Assembly (NCBI RefSeq): GCF_013456555.2
Contig: NZ_CP084884.1
Coordinates: forward strand, 124,001 to 188,000
Direction: 5' to 3'
Origin: Natrinema zhouii
GTDB taxonomy: Archaea; Halobacteriota; Halobacteria; Halobacteriales; Natrialbaceae
Length of the DNA: 64,000 nt
Part shown: positions 48,437-58,034 of the stretch, one piece after another
How positions within the stretch are numbered: the first letter of the stretch is position 1
Layout of the letters: each line of letters opens with the position of its first letter
Notes under the pieces: generated by a model
What the model saw: the letters and a program-made list of their open reading frames with translations, nothing else
Databases searched by the model: none
What the model was told of the DNA's origin: nothing
Program-made: the position numbers and the translations under genes

Positions 48437-49915
48437 CTATCCTAGATTGACGTGAACGTTTTTGACTTCGGTGTAGGTTTCGATGGCCTCCTCGCCCTGT
48501 GCACGGCCATGACCACTCTGCTTGGTACCGCCGAACGGCGTCTGTGGCCAGGTATTGGGTGTGTCGTTGACCATGACCATACCGTACTCGAGTTTGTCAG
48601 CCACGGTGTGTGCACGGCTGAGGTCGTTTGTCCAGACGCAGGACGTCAACCCGTACGGCGAGTCGTTAGCGACCTCGAGAGCTTCCTCTTCGTCTTCGAC
48701 CTCGATGATCGACAGGACTGGGCCGAAGATTTCCTCGCGGGCGATGGTCATGTCGTTGGTCACGTCCGCGAAGACAGTCGGCTCGACGAAGTGGCCAGTG
48801 TCTTTGTCATCTGGGACGTCGCCGCCGGCGACGACGGTTGCGCCTTCCGACTTGCCAGTCTCGATGTAGTCGAGAATTTCCTGTTGCTGTCCCTCACTGA
48901 CGACCGGCCCCATCTGGCCATCGTCGTCGATGCCGCTACCAAGGGGAATGCTTTCGGCGATGTCGGCCATCCGATCGACCATCTCGTCAGCGATGTCTTC
49001 GTGAACGACCAGCCGCGAATTGGCCCAGCACATCTGTCCGGCGTTCATGAAGATTCCGTACTGAACGCCTCGGGCGGCCGCGTCGAGGTCGGCGTCGGGG
49101 AAGACGACTGCCGGCCCCTTCCCGCCGAGTTCGAGCGTCACGTCTGTGACGCTGTCAGCGGCGTCTTGCTGAATCGTCTGGCCGACGCCGGTGCTGCCGG
49201 TGAAGGTGACGTGGTCGACGGTATCGTGACTCGCCAGCGCACTGCCCGCGCCGCTCCCGGATCCAGGGACGACGTTCATAACGCCGTCGGGGAGGTCAGC
49301 CTGTTCAGCAGCCTTGGCGTAGTAGAGCGCCGACAACGGTGTCATACTGGACGGTTTGAGCACGACGCTGTTGCCGGTCGCTAACGCCGGCGCGATGCTT
49401 CGGCCCGCGAGCTGGAAGGGGTAGTTCCACGGGGAGACGTGGGCGGTAACCCCTACGGGCTCGCGCTTGGTGTAGTTGAGTCGGGAGTCGGACACAGGGA
49501 TCTGCTCGCCCTGGACCTTATCGGACCAACCGGCGTAGTATCGGAAGGTGTCGGCAACCAAGTCGATCTCCATACCCGCCTCAAACGGCGTTTTCCCATT
49601 GTCGTGGGACTCGACCATCGAGATCTCGTCTTTCATCTCCTCGATTGCGTCGGCCATCGCGTGCATGTACTGGCCACGCTCGTCCGGGTCCATCGTCCGC
49701 CACTCGGAGTCGTGGTCGACCGCTGCAGCGGCCGCCTGAACGGCCGCGTCGACGTCGGACTCGTCGCCCTTCTGGACCGTCGCGTACGGTTCTTCGGTCG
49801 CCGGGTCTTCGGTTTTGATCGTCTCTCCACTACTCGCAGTCGTCCACTCGCCATCGATATACAGGTCTGTCGGACCGGAGTATTCCATTGCGTTCGTATC
49901 GAACGCTCCGGCCAC
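48437..49915 (-). CDS. Aldehyde dehydrogenase of the Paa cluster (PaaZ-dehydrogenase or phenylacetaldehyde type)
   Basis: 492 residues. NAD(P)+ fold and active site are complete: VSPWNYPFQLAGRSIAPALA, FTGSTGVGQ, LELGGKGP (Glu about 262) and NAGQMCWANS (Cys about 296). Two roles fit: oxidation of the 3-oxo-5,6-dehydrosuberyl-CoA semialdehyde (the dehydrogenase half of bacterial PaaZ) or of phenylacetaldehyde. The MaoC gene upstream on the same strand supports the former. A start at the ATG ten codons on (MEYSGPTDL) is also possible. Confidence 0.8.
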   Translation of the reverse strand: MAGAFDTNAMEYSGPTDLYIDGEWTTASSGETIKTEDPATEEPYATVQKGDESDVDAAVQAAAAAVDHDSEWRTMDPDERGQYMHAMADAIEEMKDEISMVESHDNGKTPFEAGMEIDLVADTFRYYAGWSDKVQGEQIPVSDSRLNYTKREPVGVTAHVSPWNYPFQLAGRSIAPALATGNSVVLKPSSMTPLSALYYAKAAEQADLPDGVMNVVPGSGSGAGSALASHDTVDHVTFTGSTGVGQTIQQDAADSVTDVTLELGGKGPAVVFPDADLDAAARGVQYGIFMNAGQMCWANSRLVVHEDIADEMVDRMADIAESIPLGSGIDDDGQMGPVVSEGQQQEILDYIETGKSEGATVVAGGDVPDDKDTGHFVEPTVFADVTNDMTIAREEIFGPVLSIIEVEDEEEALEVANDSPYGLTSCVWTNDLSRAHTVADKLEYGMVMVNDTPNTWPQTPFGGTKQSGHGRAQGEEAIETYTEVKNVHVNLG

Positions 49916-50214
49916 CTTAACAGTTTATATCAGCAGTACCGACGGCGTTTACGGACCGTAGGAAGGAGATAGACTTTTCGGCTCTTTGTTCGAGCGGACC
50001 GTCAGCTCGGACGGACGGTCGCCGACGGGGTACTGCCCGCTCTCGAGCGGTACTGTCCGACCCGCTAGTGAGAGGTGCTCATCGCGGCACTCCGGAACGG
50101 ATGCTTCGAGTCCCGAACCGCTACTGAATTGAGTTCTCCGACGAGCCGGTGGCAAGCCGTCGTATTCGACCGCCACGAACGCGTTACACAGCGCTCTCTG
50201 ACTGAAAACTGATC

Positions 50215-50676
50215 TCAGTCTTTTTTCTTGATGAGGAACTTCATGTCGCCCTCGAGGACGATAGTACCATCCTGTTTTTCCATCTCCGTGTCGAGGACAA
50301 CGAGCCCGGCGTCGTCGCGGCCGACCTCTTTCGTCTTCGAGACTTCGATCTCGAGTTGGAGGGTGTCGCCGATGAAGACTGGGTTTGGTAGGTCCATGTA
50401 GTTCATTCCCAGGAACGCGAGCGCGGTCCGCTCGACGATCCCAGTTCGATAGACGAAACCAGTCGCCTGCACGAACGTCATGGGACCGTGGGCGATACGC
50501 TCGCCGAAGTCGTCCTGGTCGGCCGCGTACTCCTTGTTGGTGTGTAGCTCCGTCCAGTCACCACTGAGCGCCGAGTGCATCATGAAGTCGGACTCCGTGA
50601 CGGTCCGACCGACGCTGATGAATTCCTGTCCCTCCTCGAAGTCCTCGAAGTGATGTGGCTCGTAACTATAGGCCAT
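50215..50676 (-). CDS. MaoC-type hydratase, probable oxepin-CoA hydrolase part of split PaaZ
   Basis: 153 residues from MAYSYEPHHFEDFEEGQEFI. The hot-dog hydratase motif is SGDWTELHTNKEYAADQDDF with Asp 40 and His 45, then ERIAHGPM. In bacteria the C-terminal MaoC-like half of PaaZ opens the oxepin-CoA ring; with a dehydrogenase gene next in the same direction this protein is the natural candidate. Alternative: a generic (R)-enoyl-CoA hydratase. Confidence 0.7.
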   Translation of the reverse strand: MAYSYEPHHFEDFEEGQEFISVGRTVTESDFMMHSALSGDWTELHTNKEYAADQDDFGERIAHGPMTFVQATGFVYRTGIVERTALAFLGMNYMDLPNPVFIGDTLQLEIEVSKTKEVGRDDAGLVVLDTEMEKQDGTIVLEGDMKFLIKKKD

Positions 50677-50799
50677 ACACCGAGTTTCGCAAACCATCGT
50701 TAAATAATTTTACGTTCCGATGTTTCACGGTCGAACGTATGGCTCGAGTCACCACTCACCAGTACGTATTTACGCCGACTTTCTGAATGAGTCTCCTGT

Positions 50800-51195
50800 A
50801 TGTCGGACGTATCTGACGAGACACGGTCACGTATCGACGCTGATCCGTACTGCGAGACGCTTGGTATCGACATCGTGGAACTGGAGGTGAGGTTCGCCCG
50901 CGCGGAACTAACGATTACCGAGGACCTGCTGAACTTCCATGGAACTCCACACGGGGCCGCCATCTACTCGCTTGCGGACGCTGCTTTCGCCGCAGCATCG
51001 AACTCCGACGGTGATGCCGCCGTCGGGCTGGAGGCCAACATCTCGTATCTGGAGGCCGCCGATACCGGTGAGACGATCGCAGCCACGGCCGAGGAGACAC
51101 ATTCCTCTGATCGAACTGCGGAATACGAAATCATCGTACTCGGCGAGGATGGAAATCGGATTGCGACGTTCCGTGGACGCGTCTATCGTCCCTAA
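50800..51195 (+). CDS. paaI: PaaI-type acyl-CoA thioesterase
   Basis: 131 residues, hot-dog fold with NFHGTPHGAAIYSLADAAFA (the HGG-like active-site loop, here HGT-PHG) and GLEANISYLEAADTGETIAA. PaaI hydrolyses hydroxylated phenylacetyl-CoA when the pathway stalls, freeing CoA. It is divergent from the MaoC gene and convergent with paaK. Confidence 0.8.
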   Translation: MSDVSDETRSRIDADPYCETLGIDIVELEVRFARAELTITEDLLNFHGTPHGAAIYSLADAAFAAASNSDGDAAVGLEANISYLEAADTGETIAATAEETHSSDRTAEYEIIVLGEDGNRIATFRGRVYRP

Positions 51196-51208
51196 AACCG
51201 CCGTTCCG

Positions 51209-52498
51209 TTACTCGCGGTGGTCGTAGACGCGCTGGACCTTGCCAACCTCGGTACGGGCGATGCCGCCCGGCTCGACGAGTTCGAGGTCGTCCGGCGTGA
51301 ACTGGAGGACGTTCTCCAGACGTGTCATGATTTCCTTCCGGAGGTCCTCGTCGTCGCTGTCGAACGCTTCGTCTTTTTCGATGGTGAGTTCCATGACGTC
51401 GAGGGTCCCCTCCTTGTGGAGGTCGATGCGGTAGTGGGGAGCGACGCCGTCGATGTCGAGGACGACGTGTTCGATTTCGCTCGGGTAGAGGTTGACGCCC
51501 CGGACGATGAGCAGGTCGTCTGCGCGACCAGTGACGTTATCCATGCGGACCATGGTCCGACCACACTCGCACTCGTCGTAGTTCAGCGTCGTGAGGTCGC
51601 CGGTCCGGTAGCGGAGGACGGGCAGGGCCTCCTTCGTGAGCGTCGTCAGGACGAGTTCTCCCTCCTCGCCTTCGTCCACGGGTTCGCCCGTGCGCGGATC
51701 GACGACTTCCGGGTAGAAGTGGTCCTCCCAGATGTGCAGGCCGTCCTGTGCCTCGTGGCACTCGTTGGAGACACCCGGACCGATTATCTCTGAGAGGCCG
51801 TAGATGTCGATGCCGTTCACGTCGAGTCGTTCCTCGATCTCCTCGCGCATCGGCTCGGTACACGGCTCAGCGCCGAAAATAATCGTCGAGATCGGGAGCT
51901 CCTTCGGGTCGTAGCCCATCTCCTCTGCCGTCTCTGCGAGGTACAGCGCGTAGGAGGGTGTACACGAGAGGGCGTCGCTCTCGAGGTCGGTCATCAATTC
52001 GACTTGACGCTGTGTTCCGCCACCCCCAATGGGGATGACCGTCGCGCCGAGCTCTTCGACGCCGTAGTGGAGGCCGAGGCCGCCGGTGAACAGGCCGTAG
52101 CCGTAGGCGTTCTGGACGGTGTCACCCGGGTTCACGCCGCCTGCCTTCAGCGACCGGGCGACGACTTCGCTCCAGACGCTGAGGTCGTCGTCGGTGTAGG
52201 AGACGATCTTGGGCTTGCCGGTCGTCCCGGAGGAGGCGTGGATTCGCGAGACCTCCTCGTCGTCGACGGCGAACAGGCCGTCGGGGTACTCGTCGCGGAA
52301 GTCCTCTTTGGTCGTCATCGGGAGCTTCGTGATGTCGTCGATGCTCTCGATGTCGCCCGGTTCCACGCCGGCTTCCTCGAGTCGCTCGCGGTAGAACGGG
52401 ACGTTCTCGTACGCGCGTTCGACTGTTTCGCGGAGACGCTTCTCCTGAATCTCACGGAGTTCTGTACGGCCTTCTGTCTCTACGTGTGCGTGCACCAT
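51209..52498 (-). CDS. paaK: Phenylacetate-CoA ligase
   Basis: 429 residues, an adenylate-forming ligase of the PaaK clade: ENVPFYRERLEEAGVEPGDI at the start, HASSGTTGKPKIVSYTDDDL (ATP-binding P-loop), IDIYGLSEIIGPGVSNECHE and VLRYRTGDLTTLNYDECECG (A5/A7 motifs). It activates phenylacetate with ATP and CoA, the entry step. TATA-like ATTAGATTCGAGTAATAATG is near the upstream thiolase promoter; the two genes are divergent. Confidence 0.92.
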   Translation of the reverse strand: MVHAHVETEGRTELREIQEKRLRETVERAYENVPFYRERLEEAGVEPGDIESIDDITKLPMTTKEDFRDEYPDGLFAVDDEEVSRIHASSGTTGKPKIVSYTDDDLSVWSEVVARSLKAGGVNPGDTVQNAYGYGLFTGGLGLHYGVEELGATVIPIGGGGTQRQVELMTDLESDALSCTPSYALYLAETAEEMGYDPKELPISTIIFGAEPCTEPMREEIEERLDVNGIDIYGLSEIIGPGVSNECHEAQDGLHIWEDHFYPEVVDPRTGEPVDEGEEGELVLTTLTKEALPVLRYRTGDLTTLNYDECECGRTMVRMDNVTGRADDLLIVRGVNLYPSEIEHVVLDIDGVAPHYRIDLHKEGTLDVMELTIEKDEAFDSDDEDLRKEIMTRLENVLQFTPDDLELVEPGGIARTEVGKVQRVYDHRE

Positions 52499-52673
52499 AC
52501 GTCACCCGTCGATTGGCAGACTACCATGAAAAACCATTCGGGTGCGATCCATTAGATTCGAGTAATAATGAACGGTTATTCGTCTACGCGTTTCGACGTT
52601 CGAACACGACCAGCCACGCAGTGGTCCACACGTGGAGGAAAAGCTATTTCTCTATACATCGGGAACTCGAAGT

Positions 52674-53846
52674 ATGCGAGATGTCTACGTCATTGGTGCA
52701 GGGCAGACACCGTTCGGTGCGATGCCCGACGAGAGTTATCGCTCGCTGTTCTCATCAGCCTTCGACGAGGCCGTCGACAGCGTACCACACGGAATCGACG
52801 CGGACGACGTCGACGAAGCCGTCGTCGGTTCGCTCGGCGTCGGTGGTCGCCAACTGGGCCTATCGGGACCGGCCGCGACTGAACACGCCGGTCTGCACGG
52901 AATCCCGAGTTCGCGCATCGAGAACGCCTGTGCGGCGTCGGGCTACTCGGTCCGGCAGGCGGTTCAAGCGGTCAAAAGCGGGATGGCCGACGTGGCGCTA
53001 GCCGGCGGCGTCGAGATCATGACCGACATGAGCAGCGACGTGACGAAGTACTGGCTCGGCGTCAGCGGCGAGACGGAGTGGGAGCGCCTGACGGGGACGA
53101 CCTTCGCGGGCGTCTACGCGCAGATGGCCAGTACGTATCTCGACACGTACGAAGCGACCCAGGAGCACCTCTCGATGGTCGCGGTCAAAAACCACGCCAA
53201 CGGCGCGAAAAACCCCAACGCTCACCTGGGCTTCGAGTGCTCACTCGAGGACGCGGTCAGTGCCCCGACGGTCGCCGACCCGTTGAATCTCTATCACTGC
53301 TGTCCGACCTCCGACGGCGCGGCAGTCGCGTTGATCGCGAGCGAGGACGTCGTCGACGAGTACACCGACGATCCGATCCGCGTCGCGGGCGTCGGTGCTG
53401 CCAGCGAACGGGTCGGACTCTTCCAGCGGGACGAATACACGGCCATCTCCTCCTCGGAGAAAGCCGGCGAACAGGCCTACGAGGACGCGGGTATCACGCC
53501 CGACGACGTCGATTTCGCCGAGGTTCACGACTGCTTCGCCATCGCGGAACTGCTCGCCTACGAGGACCTGGGCTTTTGCGACCGCGGAGAAGCGTACCGG
53601 CTACTCGAGGACGGCGTCACGGATCTGGACGGCGACCTTCCGGTCAACGCGTCGGGCGGTCTGAAGTCCAAGGGTCACCCCATCGGCGCGACGGGTGCGG
53701 GTCAGGTCGCCGAGGCGTTCAAGCAACTGAGCGGCGAGGCCGGTGATCGACAGATCGAAGACCCGCGGTACGGCCTGACGCACAACGTCGGTGGGAGTGG
53801 CGGCGCAGCCGTCGTTCACGTCCTCGAACGGGAGGTGGCCCGATGA
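52674..53846 (+). CDS. SCP-x-type thiolase
   Basis: 390 residues from MRDVYVIGAGQTPFGAMPDE. Catalytic Cys about 86 in RIENACAASGYSVRQAVQAV; second set in VHDCFAIAELLAYEDLGF and ASGGLKSKGHPIGATGAGQV (His of the GHP motif). It is of the archaeal thiolase group that works together with an HMG-CoA-synthase-like and a DUF35 protein. Here the next gene, overlapping by four bases, fuses both partners. The substrate may be acetyl-CoA for mevalonate-like chemistry or a Paa intermediate. Confidence 0.82.
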   Translation: MRDVYVIGAGQTPFGAMPDESYRSLFSSAFDEAVDSVPHGIDADDVDEAVVGSLGVGGRQLGLSGPAATEHAGLHGIPSSRIENACAASGYSVRQAVQAVKSGMADVALAGGVEIMTDMSSDVTKYWLGVSGETEWERLTGTTFAGVYAQMASTYLDTYEATQEHLSMVAVKNHANGAKNPNAHLGFECSLEDAVSAPTVADPLNLYHCCPTSDGAAVALIASEDVVDEYTDDPIRVAGVGAASERVGLFQRDEYTAISSSEKAGEQAYEDAGITPDDVDFAEVHDCFAIAELLAYEDLGFCDRGEAYRLLEDGVTDLDGDLPVNASGGLKSKGHPIGATGAGQVAEAFKQLSGEAGDRQIEDPRYGLTHNVGGSGGAAVVHVLEREVAR

Positions 53847-55279
53847 ACGACGTCTCCATCGCAGCGGTCAGTGCCTACGCCCCGCGCCTGCGGATTGACG
53901 CCGACGAGATTGCCGACGCCTGGGGACAGTTCCACGCCTCAGGTATCGATCAGAAGGCGGTCCCCGAAGCCGACGAAGACGCGCTGACGATGGCCGTCGA
54001 AGCAGCCGAACGAGCGCTCGCCGCTGCCGGCCGAGATGGATCCGCCGTCGCTCACCTGGCGCTGGGAACCACGACACCACCGATGGCCGAAGAGGACCTC
54101 ACTGCGCGGCTGGCGAGTATGCTCGGCACGCCCGAGGACGTAACGACTCGGACGGTGACGGGAAGTACCCGAGCCGGGGCGCAGGCGCTCGACGCCGCCC
54201 TCGACGCGGGACCGTGGGGCGAGGCAGTCGCCCTCGTCGTCGCCAGCGACTGTCCGCGAGGCGAACCGGACAGCGAGCGAGAACACGCCGCCGGTGCCGG
54301 TGCTGCCGCGTTCGTCCTCGAGGCCGACGGCCCCGGCACGATCGTCGACCGCGCCTCCCACGTCGAACCGTACCCCGGAACGCGATTCCGGGCGACCGGC
54401 GATGACGAGACGACCGGGCTTGGCGTCACACAGTACGACCGGGAGGCATTCGCGACGACGCTCGGCGGTGCCACGAGCGACCTCGAGGCGGCCCTCGACG
54501 TCGACGCGGCAGCCGTCCAGTCGCCGGACGGGAAACTGCCGTATCGCGCGGCCGACGCGCTGGGCGTCAGCGTCGAGGACATCGCGGCCGCGGACACGGT
54601 GAGCACGCTCGGGGACACCGGTGCGGCGAGTCCGTTCCTCGGTGCCGCGACGGCCTTCGCGGACGGTGCCGAGCGCCTCCTCCTCGCGGCCTACGGCAGC
54701 GGTGCGGGCGCGAACGCGTTCGTCGTCGACGGGGCAGTTCCCGTCGCCACGTCGCTCGAGGGGGATACCGACCTGACGTACGCCGAGTACCTCCGGCGGC
54801 GCGGCGAGATCACCAGCGACGAGCCCGAGGGTGGCGGTGCGTACGTGAGCGTCCCCTCGTGGCAGCGGACGATCCCCCAGCGTCACCGACTGGTGGCCGG
54901 GCGGTGTCCAAACTGTAGTACCCTCAACTTCCCGCCGGACGGAACCTGTTACAGCTGTAACGAGCGCCCCGACGAGTACGTGCCCGTCAAACTGCCGGGT
55001 ACCGGCACTGTCGAGGCAGTGACGCAGATCGAACAGGGCGGTGCTCCACCCGAATTCGTCGAGCAGCAGTCAAAGAGCGGGGCGTTCGTCAGCGCCGTGG
55101 TCGCACTCGATGGACCCGATGGCGAGGAGACGGTCAGCGCGCCGACGCAAGTCCTGACTAGCGGTGACGAGATTGTCAGTGTCGGCGACGACGTCGAAAC
55201 GACGATTCGGCGCATCTACACGCAAGAAGGAGTCATCCGGTACGGCTTCAAGGCCCAATTCACCGGCGCGAAACGGTAA
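53843..55279 (+). CDS. HMG-CoA-synthase-like domain fused to a DUF35 zinc-ribbon/OB protein
   Basis: 478 residues. The N-terminal 330 have a thiolase-fold HMGCS/KAS III pattern (VSIAAVSAYAPRLRIDADEI, AVEAAERALAAAGRDGSAVA, EHAAGAGAAAFVLEADGPGT). Where HMG-CoA synthase has its nucleophilic Cys, the sequence reads VTGSTRAGAQAL, without Cys, so it is probably structural. From about residue 354, CPNCSTLNFPPDGTCYSCNE followed by VKLPGTGTVEAVTQIEQGGA is a DUF35 rubredoxin-like ribbon plus OB fold, which in archaea channels acyl-CoA between thiolase and synthase. It is coupled to the thiolase gene. Confidence 0.78.
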   Translation: MNDVSIAAVSAYAPRLRIDADEIADAWGQFHASGIDQKAVPEADEDALTMAVEAAERALAAAGRDGSAVAHLALGTTTPPMAEEDLTARLASMLGTPEDVTTRTVTGSTRAGAQALDAALDAGPWGEAVALVVASDCPRGEPDSEREHAAGAGAAAFVLEADGPGTIVDRASHVEPYPGTRFRATGDDETTGLGVTQYDREAFATTLGGATSDLEAALDVDAAAVQSPDGKLPYRAADALGVSVEDIAAADTVSTLGDTGAASPFLGAATAFADGAERLLLAAYGSGAGANAFVVDGAVPVATSLEGDTDLTYAEYLRRRGEITSDEPEGGGAYVSVPSWQRTIPQRHRLVAGRCPNCSTLNFPPDGTCYSCNERPDEYVPVKLPGTGTVEAVTQIEQGGAPPEFVEQQSKSGAFVSAVVALDGPDGEETVSAPTQVLTSGDEIVSVGDDVETTIRRIYTQEGVIRYGFKAQFTGAKR

Positions 55280-55284
55280 CGAGC

Positions 55285-56424
55285 CTAGGTGCGTTCGAAA
55301 ACCGTCGCCACGCCCTGCCCAAAGCCGACACACATCGTCGCGAGGCCGTACGTGGCGTCCTGCTTTTCCATCTCGTGGAGCAGCGTCGTCGAGATCCGTG
55401 CGCCCGAACAACCGAGTGGGTGTCCCAGCGCGATCGCTCCACCATTGACGTTCACCTTCTCGTCGGGGATTCCGAGTTCGCGGACGCAGTGGACGCTCTG
55501 TGCGGCGAACGCCTCGTTGAGTTCGACGAGGTCGATGTCGTCGATCGTGAGGTCGGCGTCTTCGAGCGCGGCACGGGTCGCGGGGATCGGCCCCTTCCCC
55601 ATGACTCGCGGATCGACGCCGACGACGGCGCGGGTCGTGACGCGAGCGAGCGGCTCGAGTCCGTGTTCCTCGGCGTAGGACTCGCTCGTGACGAGCATCC
55701 CGGCAGCGCCGTCGGTCAGCGGCGAGGCGCTGCCCGGCGTGACCGACGCCCGGTCGTCATCGCGGAAGACGGTCGGCAGGTCGTTCAGTTTCTCGAGTGT
55801 CGTGTTCGGACGCGGCGTCCCGTCGGCTTCGACGAGGCCGTCACCGGTTTCGACGGGGACGATTTCGTCGGCGAACCGGCCGCTCTCGGCCGCCTCGGTC
55901 GCCCGATCGTGCGAGCGGAGGGCGAACTCGTCCTGGGCGATTCGGCTGACATCGTGTTTTCGGGCGATCGTTTCGGCAGTCTGCCCCATCGGCAGTCGGT
56001 CGGGGTCGTACCGCGATTCGATCGCCGGATGGAGCCACTCCGAGAAGGGGATCCGACTCATCTGCTCGACGCCGGCGACGGGATAGACGGCACCGTCTCC
56101 GGCCTCGATAGCGCGGGCGGCGTCGTTGAGCGTGCTGAGCGAGGAGCCACAGAGGCGCGTCGTGGTCGACGCGGGAATCGTCTCTGGGAACCCGCCTGCG
56201 AGCAACGACTGCCGGGCGAGGTTGCGTCCCTGTTCGTTCTCCTGATTCGCACAGCCGAGCCGGAAGTCCTCCCAGGCCGTTGCCGGAACTCCCGTGCGCT
56301 CGACGAGCGCGTCGAGAATCGTCGTAACGAGGTCTTCAGGATACAGGTCGGCGAGTGCGCCGTCCTTTTTTGTCTGTGGTGTTCGCACTGCATCGACGAT
56401 TACAGCCTTGGCTTGTGTCATCAC
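55285..56424 (-). CDS. paaJ: 3-oxoadipyl-CoA/acetyl-CoA acyltransferase, PaaJ-like
   Basis: 379 residues of the classical degradative thiolase family: Cys about 92 in TTTRLCGSSLSTLNDAARAI, GGAIALGHPLGCSGARISTT, and CVGFGQGVATVFE near the end. It removes acetyl-CoA from 3-oxo intermediates, the last steps of the Paa route. It is convergent with the HMGCS-like gene (five bases apart) and monocistronic. Assignment to PaaJ rests on context. Confidence 0.82.
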   Translation of the reverse strand: MMTQAKAVIVDAVRTPQTKKDGALADLYPEDLVTTILDALVERTGVPATAWEDFRLGCANQENEQGRNLARQSLLAGGFPETIPASTTTRLCGSSLSTLNDAARAIEAGDGAVYPVAGVEQMSRIPFSEWLHPAIESRYDPDRLPMGQTAETIARKHDVSRIAQDEFALRSHDRATEAAESGRFADEIVPVETGDGLVEADGTPRPNTTLEKLNDLPTVFRDDDRASVTPGSASPLTDGAAGMLVTSESYAEEHGLEPLARVTTRAVVGVDPRVMGKGPIPATRAALEDADLTIDDIDLVELNEAFAAQSVHCVRELGIPDEKVNVNGGAIALGHPLGCSGARISTTLLHEMEKQDATYGLATMCVGFGQGVATVFERT

Positions 56425-56873
56425 ACGCTGTAGCTCGAACGGTTCGGAGTTTAAGCCTTCGACTCTCGGCTACGCCGGGATCGGACGGTCGGTAACCCGC
56501 TCGTCACGCGATCAGTCACCGCTACTGTCTCACGAACATTCGATATTGTTTTGAGTCGAACGTAGGAAGAGTAGTGTAGGCAATACCCACTGCGCGGTAG
56601 TCCCGCAATCATGATTTCCACATACCGCTCCGAACGCCTGCGATCGCTCGACGGGAGACGAGACCGGCTCCAGCCCCGATCATCGCTGAGACCGCAATCG
56701 TCGGACCGTCCGTGGTATCACACCCCAAGTTTCGGCGGAATTCGTACCGATCTCATTACGGTAGCGACAGAGAGCACATCAGTAGGGTCGTCGTCCCCAT
56801 CGATACGGTCGCTCGTACAGCACTCGAACCACTCCTGCAGCGTCACGGTTACCTCTCGGCTAGCGTGTACCCC
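56425..56873. other. Intergenic region upstream of azlC
   Basis: No recognisable gene. A TTCGA...TCGAA-rich patch (TTCGATATTGTTTTGAGTCGAA, about 56530) might be an operator. The azlC frame stays open upstream but the protein begins at 56874. Confidence 0.4.
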
Positions 56874-57572
56874 ATGAACGAAGATTTCAACGCGGGAGTA
56901 CGCGATTCCATCGGTGTTCTGCTCGGCCTCGTTCCGTTCGCACTCGTCTTCGGAATCGCCGCTGACGGCGCGGGGCTATCGGTCGTTCAGACGACGGTGA
57001 TGTCCGCGGGTATCTTCGCAGGAACCGCACAGCTCGTCACCGTCGAGTTGATCGCTGCGAACGCGGGGCTCGCCATCATCGTCGCCACCGGGGTCGTTGT
57101 CAACCTGCGGATGCTCATGTATTCGGCGTCGATCGCACCGCACTTCACCGCCTACGGGAAGCGCACGCGGGCGTCCCTCGCGTACTTCCTCACCGACCAC
57201 GTCTACGCGATGTCGATCGCCGAGTACGCCGAGGAAGCCCGAAGCCGTGACAAGCGGCTGTACTACCTCGGACTCGGCGTGAGTGTCTGGGTCGTCTGGG
57301 TCGCCACGACGATCGCCGGCTTCGTCCTCGGGGCCGGCATTCCCGAGTCGCTGAACCTCATGTTCGCGATCCCGCTGGTCTTTCTCGCGATCTTGATCCC
57401 GGCGATCGAGGACCTTCCGCAGGTCGTCGCCGCGCTCGCCAGCGCCGTCGTCGCGGTCGCCGCGGCGTACGCCGTCGCCGAGTTTGGGCTACCGGCGGGA
57501 ATCGACCTCCTCATCGCCGCGGCTGTCGGAATCGTCGCTGGTGTGACTACTGAGGAAGTGATGGGCCAATGA
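56874..57572 (+). CDS. azlC: AzlC-family branched-chain amino acid exporter subunit
   Basis: 232 residues from MNEDFNAGVRDSIGVLLGLV; membrane spans throughout, with GAGLSVVQTTVMSAGIFAGT and AQLVTVELI followed by NLRMLMYSASIAPHF, the AzlC signature. AzlC and AzlD together export branched-chain amino acids. It overlaps azlD by four bases (ATGA). No link to the surrounding Paa genes is obvious. Confidence 0.88.
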   Translation: MNEDFNAGVRDSIGVLLGLVPFALVFGIAADGAGLSVVQTTVMSAGIFAGTAQLVTVELIAANAGLAIIVATGVVVNLRMLMYSASIAPHFTAYGKRTRASLAYFLTDHVYAMSIAEYAEEARSRDKRLYYLGLGVSVWVVWVATTIAGFVLGAGIPESLNLMFAIPLVFLAILIPAIEDLPQVVAALASAVVAVAAAYAVAEFGLPAGIDLLIAAAVGIVAGVTTEEVMGQ

Positions 57573-57916
57573 GCGAGTTCTCCACGCTCGCCATCTGGGC
57601 CATTATCCTCGTGATCGCCGTCGCAACGTACCTCATCCGGCTCTCCTTTATCCACTTGTTCGGCCGGATCAACCGGGTTCCGCCGCGCATCTCGCTCTTC
57701 CTCAGGTTCGTCCCCGCGGCGGTACTCGCGGCACTCGTCGCTCCCGGGCTCGTCACGCCGAATCCGGACGTCGCCGCGATGGTCGCAGACGAGCGGCTGG
57801 TCGCCGGTATCGTCGCCGCCGCGGTGGCGTGGTGGCGCGAGAACATTCTGCTGACGATCGTCGCCGGGATGGCCACCCTCTGGGTACTCGAGTTCGGTCC
57901 CGCGCTCGTCTTCTGA
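57569..57916 (+). CDS. azlD: AzlD-family exporter subunit
   Basis: 115 residues with four membrane spans (TLAIWAIILVIAVATYLIRL, FLRFVPAAVLAALVAPGLVT, ERLVAGIVAAAVAWWRENIL, TIVAGMATLWVLEFGPAL). Short partner of AzlC, translationally coupled. Confidence 0.87.
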   Translation: MSEFSTLAIWAIILVIAVATYLIRLSFIHLFGRINRVPPRISLFLRFVPAAVLAALVAPGLVTPNPDVAAMVADERLVAGIVAAAVAWWRENILLTIVAGMATLWVLEFGPALVF

Positions 57917-58034
57917 GACGGTCTGTTGTCACGAACTCCCCGGCGAAACCGCGAGCCGCCCGGCGGTTACGCCGGAACGGACGAACACGTATGAAACGGA
58001 AACGGCTTTTATGCCCCCACGGTATTGCCTGTGT

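Noticed and set aside
48452..49384. 310-residue plus-strand ORF opposite the aldehyde dehydrogenase
   Set aside because: Antisense shadow of a high-GC gene; the opposite strand has complete catalytic motifs.
55375..56433. 352-residue plus-strand ORF opposite the thiolase
   Set aside because: Shadow ORF; the minus strand encodes a full thiolase with all active-site residues.
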